Assembly (NCBI RefSeq): GCF_032854445.1
Contig: NC_088298.1
Location: 9,475,504-9,539,503 of the forward strand
Direction of reading: 5' to 3'
Source of the DNA: Liolophura sinensis
Lineage: Eukaryota; Mollusca; Polyplacophora; Chitonida; Chitonidae
Length of the DNA stretch: 64,000 nucleotides
Part shown: one piece after another, positions 1 through 11,600 of the stretch
Layout of the letters: the number at the start of each line of letters is the position of its first letter
How positions within the stretch are numbered: the stretch's first letter is position 1
Made by a program: the position numbers and the translations under genes
Notes under the pieces: model-generated
Seen by the model: the letters and a program-made list of their open reading frames with translations, nothing else
The model's database searches: none
What the model was told of the DNA's origin: nothing

Positions 1-2560
1 ACTTTTTAAATGTTCCAAATTTTAAATACTACAGTGCAATAATAATTACTACACACATTGCAAATTTTCACTCAAGTCAGAAATGGCTTTGTGAAATAAG
101 CCCCGGGAGCCTGTGAGTTAAACCTTACAGTCATGTCAATCAATGATGATCATGATGATCAGTCATGATGATCAAAGGTTTATGTGAAAAGTCATCGAAA
201 CACATACACAGCATTTAATATAGGGGAGCATAATGGCGTCACATATTTCCTACAGATACATTCCACAATGATAATAATAATAATAATAATAATAAAAGTA
301 ACAAACATTACTGAAATGTCTGTAACTGCTATATGAACAAGGGAAGGCACCGGATAATTTACAGAATTTGGTCAAACTGTCTACCGCTATGAATATTTGC
401 AATATAACATAAAGTATACAGGTTCATGTATGGTCTATATACAGATATAAGGGAACAACAACGGGAAGGACATTCTGTAGTCTTCAGTTCTAAAATGTTT
501 CCTGGGCTATGAAATTAACACAATCATCATCAACAACAACAGCCGGATTGCTTTCCCAAATAAAAAAAACAAAAACATACACCATCTTCTCCATATACAG
601 AGCAATATTTCCTCACAAGCGGAAAACATCTTGCCACAAAGGAGAATATTTCTTTCTCAGCACTGAGAACATTTTCCTCACATGAGAACATTTCCTGGAA
701 CAGAACATTGTATCTCCATAGAACATTTCTCAAAGTTACAGTAAATCTTCCCCTGAGAGCATTACAGAGAACAGGTCTCCCATTACCATGGTAACACGTC
801 TTAATTACACACATCTGCATGAAAAAAATGAAGAGGCTATCGTGTGATTTATTTATTTACGACAAAAAAATTAACACGTAAAGAAAAAAACAAAGGCAAA
901 TATGATGTGTTGTGAAGACTGAACTTGATATGCACAATTTTCCATTTTTCCCACAAGGAAAACAATGTTTTGTTATTCAATGATATTTTTGCATCATTAA
1001 TATTTACCTGAGAATATTTTACTTTTTGGACAGCAGTGGGTCTATATAACAGTTCCATTGGAACAACAGTCTACAGCCTAGCATGAAGACGTGTCACTAT
1101 CCACAGTGCCACATTTAGATGTCGGCCGTTTTGATTCACTACACTTGTAAGCAATGGCCAAAATTCCAATGTTTTCAGTGTTTTATTCCACCAAAAATTG
1201 TTCCAAAAACACACAACTTCTTTAATCAAGTCATTTAAGACCACTATGCTGAAAACAATTTTGAAGTACATTGTCTTTATTTTTCAAACTTACCAGAAAG
1301 TAAAAACATAGTGCGTGTGTCGAAACACAAAATTTGGTCATTTTGCAACCACAAATTTTCTATTTTCGTTTACTTCAAATAAATGAATAAGATTTCGTCT
1401 CGTTTCTTGAAAAAATGATGCAGAATTTCTCCGACTACTGGAGATGACCTTTCCTATCATCAGTAAATGGGTCATTTCTTACAATTGCATTTGTGAAAAA
1501 AATGTTTTATAGACTGAGAAGAATAATCCAACAAAGCCATGTTGTTTTCGCTGGAGTAAAAAATTTTGAAGGCAACAGAAATGTTTCCTATTGGATAACA
1601 GCAGTTTGAACTGTTGAGTCACCTAAAATGAGTCATGTTCACAATTAATTTACCACAATTTGATCTTTCAAAAATAATATATGTTGCATCATACTGAAAT
1701 TACATATTTTGACTTGAGAAAAACTTTTTTTGTGGAACTGGAATTCGGTATATATCTTATGGAACAGCCTGAAGTCAGTGATAATAAAACTTCATGTTCA
1801 GCCATACTGTCATGTACTTAGACACACCTCCTATCCATGCATGGACTAATTTTGTATCATTGTTGCATCACTGCCCCAAAAAAGTACAATACGCTTTAAG
1901 CTCACCTCAGCAAAAGTCACAGAAAATCTGAACAGACAAGAAGTCTCTACCTAGAACCTGATTTTAGGGGACGACAAGTTAGAATAAAATCAAGCTGTTG
2001 TTAAAAGATTTCAGCTAAAGTGGGTAAATCAGAACAGAAGGGAAAAAGATAACACAAAAAATACCAGAGCACAAACACAGTAAAATGGACATTGATATCA
2101 GAAGTGGGATTTATGAAATAAAATAAATGAAGCTGATGTTTATGTACAAAATTTAAATTCATCTAACAGCTACTACCTTGCCAAGTGAATTCATACAATT
2201 ATTATTTGCAGAATTAGCAACAATAGCAAAAATCAAACAAATACGCAAATGCACAGCAGCCATTGAAACATTAGTTTTTTCCAGCGAAGTTAGAAAAAAA
2301 ATTAATATGCCGTGCTTTCAAATCATGAATATATCCAGCCTTGTAGGACATTCCAGCTTTGTCAAGTCTCTTCATATTTAACCGGTTTCTACAAAAATTC
2401 TACCATATCACCACTGTTTTCAGCCGCCTCAAAAATTGGATCACATATTTTGTCAGTTTGTCTTTCCAGGAATATCACCAGCACATTCCACCACTTCATC
2501 CACCCAGCCTCCATTTTCTCTTTGTCTCCCTGTAGTGTCGGGCTAAAACCTCTGCCATCA
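1..2560. other. RAR 3' UTR and downstream flank
   Basis: No convincing coding sequence on either strand; the few open frames of 60-100 codons show no family features. It holds a small (TAA)n run at about 268-295 and imperfect ATGATCATG repeats at 143-178. The right-hand 1.3-1.7 kb is probably the RAR 3' UTR. Confidence 0.5.
1182..1281 (-). terminator. Candidate RAR polyadenylation signals
   Basis: Canonical AATAAA hexamers on the minus strand at 1281-1276 and 1187-1182, with another at 853-848. These are the first perfect hexamers found downstream of the stop at 2561, implying a 3' UTR of about 1.3-1.7 kb. AATAAA is common in AT-rich DNA, so cleavage positions are uncertain. Confidence 0.3.
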
Positions 2561-2661
2561 CTATGGAATGCAAACGTTCTCCTCACGGTCCAACATTTCA
2601 ACAATCAAGGGAGGTAAGTCTCCTGGCATTTCTAATCGCAGATGAAGCACCTTTTCAGCAC
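2561..2661 (-). CDS. RAR: RAR last coding exon, AF-2 helix 12
   Basis: Only 101 nt, too short and in the wrong frame to appear as a long open frame. The acceptor TTTTCAG precedes GT, which completes the Gly codon left by the previous exon. It then encodes [14 protein letters not shown] and the AF-2 activation helix [13 protein letters not shown], ending CIP and TAG at 2563-2561. The vertebrate equivalent is PPLIQEMLENPE. Glu445 is the charge-clamp glutamate. The C-terminal F region is very short (about 6-9 residues), against roughly 40 in vertebrate RARs. Confidence 0.94.
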
Positions 2662-5600
2662 CTGAAAACACATATACAAGTAAACGCTGAATTTGAAAGT
2701 TTCCAATGTACATTATTTCTGTTTTGTTTCGAAACAATCACTTCATTACCTTACTACTTACAGCGTTATGGCTGCAATACTGACAAAGTAATCATTCATT
2801 CATTACTTTATAACATTTACAGGTGATACATTAACGATCAGTGTAGACTTGGTGTCTACTTGGTATCCTCAAGTACCACATCTACACTGGTCACACCTGT
2901 TCCATTTGCTTTACTAAACCATAACTAGGTAACACCTCTACCATGGTGGTCAGCTTTACTGCTGCTCAACACCATACTCACAAATTTTTCACTAGCTCAC
3001 AGTTTCACCGGAGGAAGAAAGCAAATTATCAGGGTAAACCAATGACCTCTGACTAGTTAGATAAGAACTCTCCCTCATAGGAGGTAAAATATGCACACCA
3101 TACTGGTGGAAGTCAAGAGGTTTTCAACGAATGTTAAACAGCGCTAATGGCCACACGGGTGTCAACCTCATACTGTCACCAAGACTCCATGAACGATGAG
3201 ACCTGGTCAGGTTTTTATTAACGACACCAATGACAATATCCATAAAAACCTCACCAGGTAGCTGACGTAAAGCTGTGGGCCGTCTCTTACTACCCTACTT
3301 CTCCCGTTGGTTGTCACAGTTGCGGGGACAGCACTATTGGTTGTGTTGTTAATAATTCCTATATGCTGTTTTATCTATGAAGGCTTTGAGGAAAAATTGT
3401 TCATTGTAAATTGAACGAGCTACCTTCAATAAATAAAGATATTATTATTATATACCTCATTAGGTACAGTTTTACCACCCAAAGAAATTAACAGTTCACT
3501 CCTAACTGCGGCTGCCCTCCTTAGCAAATGAAGATATGCTGCATTTAAAAGGAAGTGTCGCGTCATGTCACTTATCTCTAACACTCAGACACTCCTACTA
3601 TAAAAGACTATAGCATAGAGAGTAAACCGACGCTGATTCATTTATTTATTTACTTGATTGGTGTTTTATATTTAATATAATATTTCACTTATACGACGGC
3701 GGCCAGCATTATGGTACGAGGAAACTGAGACGACACTGTGACAGTTGGCAAGTAGTCACTACCCTAATTCTTCTATTTTTTGTGACAAATATTAGTAGTG
3801 TTGAAAGTAGAATATTACATTTCTTTACCAGCCTTTTGGAAAAGTAAAGATATGAGTATGTTGTTCATTAGATGATCTAATCATGCGAGAAAAAACGAAA
3901 TTCAATATTCCTGCTACAATTAAATATATACTGGCCAAAATGAGCAGACCAGGTGTCCCAAAAATTAGACGAAATAGGGCATCACTTCCTGTCTGTCAAC
4001 TTCATGAGCAGTTGTGCATCAGTGAGCAGTTACAAAGGGCTATGAAGAGCTACAGGGCCAGTGACTTGCAAAGGTAATGCTTGCCTGTAACACTCGAGCT
4101 TCTCAAATCTGACAACTGGCACTGTTCTGTGTTGACTAACAAAATTATACTTTTTGTGATGTCCTGAAAATGGCCAACTCAACAGATGTTGATTTGATAC
4201 CACAGGCAAGTTAAAAGGGTCCATAAAGTGCAATGGAAGTTGCTCTTTTTTTGGAGAAAAGGTCAAGAAATTAGGGTAGTAAACTACACGGCTCTAGCAC
4301 CATGGCTTAAGCGGGATTAAGTATACATACTGAAATGCAGTCAATGATCTAGAATAATTCAAATAACTGTCTTCTCATCATATTTAACATACAAAAAAAA
4401 ACACAAAACAAAAAAAAAAAAACAATGCAAATGGAGATTTATGGGACCAATTACTATTACCATGGTAACACTTACCTTTAACACTCAAGCTTCTCAGGTC
4501 AGTCAACTTCATGAGCAGTTTGGCAAAGATGTGTGGCTGGGTGGGTCTGCGTGACCTGATATAGTGCTTGAGGGCCTCCAGGATTGGCTCTTGCATCTGC
4601 TCTATCCTCTCGGGGTCTTCCCAAACCAGAGCGATCTGAAAAAGACATTTCAGGACTTACTGGTTGGGTGGGGTGCAGAGGGGTGGTGTGAGAAATAATC
4701 AGAATGATTAGTAACTCGTGTTATTGTCTTGTGAAGAACATGGATTGGTGGAGAAGAAAGAGAAAGTTTCAGAGAGAGTAGAGAAAGATTCATTGCTGGA
4801 GAAGCAACAGGGTGACTGACTGGCGCAGAGACGAGAGAGAGAGTTCACTGACTGATGGAGAGACACAAGAGAAAGATTCACTGACTGGCGGAGAGACAAG
4901 AGAGAGAGTTCACTGACTAATGGAGAGACACAAGAGAAAGATTCGCTGATTGATGGAAAGACAAGAGGGAAGATTCACTGATTGATGGAGAGACACGACA
5001 GAAAGATTCGATGATTGATGGAAAGACAAGAGGGAAGATTCACTGATTAGTGGAGAGACAAGGTAAAAAGATTTACTGACTGCTGGAGAGATGAGAGAGA
5101 GTAGTCAATCACTGGTGAAAACACAAGAGAGACAGATTTTCTGACTGGTGGAGAGAAGAAAGTGAGTAGTCACCTATAGGTAAAAACACAAGAGAGACAG
5201 ATTCGCTGATTGGTGGAGAGATGAGGGAGAGTAGTCACTCATTGGTGAAATCACAAGAGAGACCGATTGGCTGATTGCTGGAGAGATGAGAGAGAGTAGT
5301 CACTCATTGGTGAAATCACAAGAGGGACCGATTGGCTGATTGCTGGAGAGATGAGAGAGAGTAGTCACTCATTGGTGAAAACACCAAAGAGACATTCGCT
5401 GATAGGTGGTCTCCACCACGTCTCCACCAGATACCTGACGACCCCCCCTGATATAATCCACCTGCTAACAATTCAAGGGCAACAGGCATTGTTCCAAAAC
5501 CAAAGAGTTCACTGCAACTCACCTCCGCTTACTAAACATATTGCTGATAGAATTGAGAACTCTGATTCATCGACGTCCATTCTTTTCAACGAAGCTGCAA

Positions 5601-8600
5601 AGTTGAAAATCGTGTCTGTTAAAGATCCAAATCCTCCAGCTTGTAGCTCGTTCCGCGTCAACTCTAACCCATTGGAAAACATCATGACGTCTTTTTCCAA
5701 CGTGTATCGCAAACACAACCGTAATATCTGAAGAAGAACAGAAAATTATAAACTTTTGTTAATAAAAACTCAACAGCACGGTAATTAACAGAAAGGTCCC
5801 TGCGCAATATAGAACAGATTTATTTACTTACTTATTTGATTCACGATTAACACTGTGCTCAAAGACATTTTCACAGTTAGTTTCAAGAGGAAATACAAAA
5901 TAAACCACCAACCTTTGCTCAGTAATCTACAAGCTTTTCCACAGGTCATGTACATATGTATATTACACTGGTAGAAAGTGATCTTCAATGAATTTCATGT
6001 AACAATTGTTAATTGTGCTTAGAGCCAAGAAGACCCTAAAAACAGTGGAATCAGGGGACTCAATGATTACACCCGGTCACAACATGGGATTGAAAACAAC
6101 AGACCCCAGAAACAGTGGAATCAGGGGAATTGATGATTACACCCGGTCAAAAGATGGGATTGAAACAACAGACCCCAGAAACAGTGGAATCAGGGGATTC
6201 AATGATTACACCCGGTCTCAACATGGGATTGAAACAACAGACCCCAGAAACAGAGGAATCAGGGGAATTGATGATTACACCCGGTCACAACATGGGATTG
6301 AAACAACAGACCCCAGAAACAGAGGAATCAGGGGAATTGATGATTACACCCGGTCACAACATGGGATTGAAACAACAGGCCCCAGAAACAGAGGAATCAG
6401 GGGAATTGATGATTACACCCGGTCAAAAGATGGGATTGAAACAACAGGCCCCAGAAACAGAGGAATCAGGGGAATTGATGATTACACCCGGTCAAAAGAT
6501 GGGATTGAAACAACAGGCCCCAGAAACAGAGGAATCAGGGGAATTGATGATTACACCCGGTCACAACATGGGATTGAAACAACAGACCCCAGAAACAGAG
6601 GAATCAGGGGAATTGATGATTACACCCGGTCAAAAGATGGGATTGAAACAACAGGCCCCAGAAACAGAGGAATCAGGGGAATTGATGATTACACCCGGTC
6701 AAAAAATGGGATTGAAACAACAGACCCCAGAAACAGTGGAATCAGGGGATTCAATGATTACACCCGGTCACAACATGGGATTGAAACAACAGACCCCAGA
6801 AACAGTGGAATCAGGGGATTCAATGATTACACCCGGTCACAACATGGGATTGAAACAACAGACCCCAGAAACAGAGGAATCAGGGGAATTGATGATTACA
6901 CCCGGTCACAACATGGGATTGAAACAACAGACCCCAGAAACAGAGGAATCAGGGGAATTGATGATTACACCCGGTCACAACATGGGATTGAAACAACACA
7001 CTATTACTCCACTGAGCTCCCTATTAACCACATGACCACGACCACAGGCAGTTTTAATTCCTACAGCAGAGCAGATACTCGGTAACCAGATTGTACAATA
7101 AGACGCATTACTACACAGTACCGCCCAGCAGACCTGAATCTGTTCCTAAATTGGTGAATTGGTGGGCACTTAGATTGTCATATTGGAAGTATGTCAAGTA
7201 CAAAGGGAGATAAATAACCGAATGGGGAGTTTTGATATGAATTATTTACTACTCTGACTTTGTTTTACGCCCTACTCAAGAATATTTCCCTTATACAAAG
7301 CCGGCAGTTTTGATATGTAGCTATGTAAATCACTTTGTAATCATCATACTACTCTAATTCCTCAACTTTTTCGCATGTGAAATTTTATGCACATTTATAT
7401 TTTATTTTTTTTTAGACAAAACTACAATGACTGGATTCACCAATTTCACGTCTTGACAAAAAGTATAATTTCATCAGTCTGCACAGAATAATGCCTTCAG
7501 AATACCTCTGATTAAACACTTGCAACCATGCAAAAAGCTTGAAGAATTACAGTAGCACAAGTATTTTAGGCACCATGTGATTTTCGGGATAAGTTACCAA
7601 AAATTGATTCAAACAGTTTTGTAAAAGTAGGCCCAGAGCTCTACCTGTTTAATGGTGTTACACAACAGCTTTTTTCAGAAATGCTGTCAGGTTTCTCCTG
7701 GAGTTTTTTTTTTTTTTTAAATTAACTTTAAAAATTCAGTCTGGCTTCTCTCAACACTAGAGTACATGTGATTGGGGCTCTTTCACTGCTCAGACTGACA
7801 AGTGTATGTGTTACAACTCACCATAGAGTAAACACCAGAGTACACCTGCCTGTGGCTCTTTCACTGCTCAGATTGACAAGGGAATGTGTTACAACTCACC
7901 ATAGAGTAAACACCAGAGTACATCTGCGTACCACTCTTTCACTGCTCAGACTGACAAGGGAAAGTGTTACAACTCACCATAGAGTAAACACCAGAGTACA
8001 TGTGTGTGTGGCTCTTTCACCGCTCAGACTGGCAAGGGAATACGTTACAACTTACCATAAAGCAAACACCAGAGTACATGTGCCTGTGGCTCTTTCACTG
8101 CTCAGATTGACAAGGGAAAGTGTTACAGCTCACCATAGGGTAAACACCAGAGTACGTGTGTGTGTGGCTCTTTCACTGCTCAGATTGACAAGGGAATGTG
8201 TTACAACTCACCATAGAGTAAACACCAGAGTACGGGTGCGTGTGGCTCTTTCACTGCTCAGATTGACAAGGGAATGTGTTACAACTCACCACAGAGTAAA
8301 CACCAGAGTACGTGTGTATGTGGCTCTTTCACTGCTCAGATTGGCAAGGGAATGTGTTACAACTCACCACAGAGTAAACACCAGAGTACGTGTGTGTGTG
8401 GCTCTTTCACCGCTCAGACTGGCAAGGGAATACGTTACAACTTACCATAAAGCAAACACCAGAGTACATGTGCGTGTGGCTCTTTCACTGCTCAGATTGG
8501 CAAGGGAATGTGTTAAAACTCACCATAGAGTAAACACCAGAGTACATGTGCCTGTGGCTCTTTCACTGCTCAGATTGGCAAGGGAAAGTGTTACAGCTCA

Positions 8601-11600
8601 CCATAGAGTAAACACCAGAGTACGTGTGTGTGTGGCTCTTTCACTGCTCAGATTGACAAGGGAAAGTGTTACAACTCACCATAGAGCAAACACCAGAGTA
8701 CATGTGCCTGTGGCTCTTTCACTGCTCAGATTGGCAAGGGAAAGTGTTACAGCTCACCATAGAGTAAACACCAGAGTACATGTGCCTGTGGCTCTTTCAC
8801 TGCTCAGATTGGCAAGGGAAAGTGTTACAGCTCACCATAGAGTAAACACCAGAGTACATGTGCCTGTGGCTCTTTCACTGCTCAGATTGACAAGGGAATG
8901 TGTTAAACCTCACCATAGAGTAAACACCAGAGTATGTGTGCCTGTGGCTCTTTCACTGCTCAGATTGGCAAGGGAATGTGTTACAGCTCACCATAGAGTA
9001 AACACCAGAGTATGTGTGCCTGTGGCTCTTTCACTGCTCAGATTGACAAGGGAAAGTGTAACAACTCACCATAGAGTAAACACCAAAGTACATGTGCGTG
9101 TTGCTATTTCACTGCTCAGATTGGCAAGGGTAAGTGTTACAACTCACCATAGAGTAAACACCAGAGTACGTATGCCTGTGGCTCTTTCACTGCTCAGACT
9201 GGCAAGGGAATACATTACAACTTACCACAGAGTAAACACCAGAGTATATCTGCGTACCACTCTTTCACTGCTCAGACTGGCAAGGGAATGTGTTACAACT
9301 CACCATAGAGTAAACACCAGAGTACGTGTGTGTGTGGCTCTTTCACTGCTCAGATTGACAAGGGAATACGTTACAACTCACCATAGAGTAAACACCAGAG
9401 TACGTGTGTGTGTGGCTCTTTCACTGCTCAGATTGACAAGGGAATACGTTACAACTCACCATAATTTCTAAGCAGGCCGCTTTTAACAACGTGATCTGAT
9501 CAGATGTTGTTAAGGACATAAAACCTGGAATCTTCTTGGAAAATTCCACTATTTTGATTATTCCTTTGGACGACAGCTCGGTGACCCTCTCCCACAACAT
9601 CGAACTCGGGCCGTCTGGCTTTTTTAAGGATTCCTGAAATGGAATTTCACAGATATACACGCATGCTAATTTTTCAGTTAATCACAGAATCATTACTGAA
9701 AAAAACAAAACAGCTTGGTTAATTTAGATGAAAGTGTCACCCTTACCATTACTCCCCACTTGTCTCTCTCCCAAAACTCACCTTACAATAAAAGACAACC
9801 AAATGCACATATGCACTGATAAAGCATTCCTCATGACGTTTAAAAAGGATGACTTGATTTTTCTTTAACGTTACACAACCGAGATATCACGGTAAAGTGA
9901 ACCGAGCGCACTGGGAAAATCGAAAGTGATGCCATCCTATTAATTTTAACCAATCAGATGAACTTTATATCTATAGCCCTAAGATGCAGCTTGTCCCACT
10001 TACAGTTCTGCCTTTTAACCATGTGTGCATGGGGTACAAGTGACACAACACAGTATTTCTGTTTGCTATATTAACATGGCATACCCCATGGCCTTGTCAT
10101 TCCTGATTAAAACTTGATCAGAATATGCAGTCACGCTAGAAAAAAAACATGTGTTTAATTAGATCTTCCTAACTTACTCAGGTTATATTGTTGTCTTTTC
10201 TTTTAATTTCCTACATCTGAACTGGTATACATGTACATGTAGCTATACCAATGCCTCTCCCATCTGCCTTCTCTTCCTTCACTCTCCCCTGCCACACAGT
10301 ATCTACGTACCACCATTTTGCGATCCTCCTCTTGTTCCTCGTCCGTCAGGTCACCCCGAGGGAAGGTCGCCTGGTGTGCCTCCAGAATGTCCTGGATTAT
10401 GTGCGTGTCGTTGTCCGTCAGGTCCTCCGAATGCTGGGAAGATGATGACGATGTGGAACCAGAGTCCATTGGCTGTTTGGCTTTCTTCTTCTTATTGCGG
10501 TCGTTCCTCACAGCTGAAAAAGCGTAACTAAGAATTGTTACTGAAAGTCTTTATATTTTTGTAAAGAAATAATTCTTGAATGCATGGACACGAATGTTTC
10601 TTACAGCTGATAAACATAACTCAGAAATGTTCATTTACAAACATGGAAAACATCTTAATTACACAATTGTTTCAACCTAAGGATTCAGGAGTATTTATTT
10701 ACATATCAGTGGACATCATTATAGTGGGAGGAAAACAGGCAGAGCTTGGGGGAAAACCATGCCCATCCGCGGGAGAGGAAGCCAGCATGAGATGGACTCT
10801 CAGCAATTGCACAACTGTGAAGCTCCATCTTTCACTGTATTGCCCAAGGCCACGAACAACTAGGCTACAGAGGTCCCCTCTTCATGAAACTGCTTCGACA
10901 AATATCTAAGTCAACTAGGACATATAACGCAGTCTGCCAAGGCTAGGCCTTAGACCTTTTTTGAAACCAGGCCATTATGGCAAGAAAGAGTTTTATCATC
11001 AGCAGGTATATATATCTAGAAACACATGAAGTATACACCAATGATGACAGTAATATTCCCTGCTAATGTTATCAAATCTAATAAAGCAGTGATGCTAAGG
11101 TCAATACAAAATGAGAAAACTGTATACTGAGAAATGACTATTCATTTATTTATTTATCTGATTTGTGTTTAACGCTGTAATTTTTCACAAATCAGGTCAG
11201 GTATATGTGTGGAGGAAACCAGAGTGCCCAGAGTAAAAAATCTTTGCTAGATATGTCGCAAACCTCCTGACTTAAAGCTACAGCTGCAAGAGTGAGTGAG
11301 TGAGTGCTTGGGGTTTAACAATTTACTTAATGAAGGAGGCCTTAGGGTGCATGTAATGCACCTCCTTGTTGCAGGACTATTTTATCGCAATTTCCATCGC
11401 TATTTTATCTTGTGCTGCCTCACTGAGACAACTTACTGAAGGTAAGTAAGTCACCCCGCCCGAGCCATTATACTGATACCAGACGTGCCTACTCCTTGTG
11501 AATGTAATGTGTACAAACACTCATGTACAAATTAAATCTTATGTGTACAAAATCGCGACAACATTGTGGCAGATATATTTTTATCTCTTGCAAGCAAAGT

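Larger units (their letters stand above)
2662..4475 (-). other. RAR intron 8
   Basis: 1.8-kb intron between the helix 9-10 exon and the AF-2 exon. It contains a LINE-like 3' end (about 3340-3460), a SINE fragment (3638-3722) and a copy of a dispersed repeat at about 4070-4190 whose core resembles 53630-53710 and 45990-46070. Nothing coding. Confidence 0.75.

Noticed and set aside
2389-2604. 71-codon minus frame over the RAR terminal exon
   Set aside because: It is in another frame; the spliced RAR frame through 2661-2561 gives the AF-2 helix and a proper stop.
2563-2826. 87-codon plus frame starting MECKRSPHG
   Set aside because: Antisense shadow of the last RAR exon.
5351-5731. 126-codon plus frame
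   Set aside because: Antisense shadow of RAR exon 7 plus the adjoining minisatellite.
6023-9460. CRISPR-like regular repeats
   Set aside because: Repeats are contiguous without unique spacers and the DNA is eukaryotic; these are minisatellites.
7768-9471. 567-codon plus-strand open frame with 25-residue repeats
   Set aside because: It is a pure minisatellite with a 75-bp period that runs over an RAR exon boundary on the other strand; openness follows from the period and the absence of stops in the unit.
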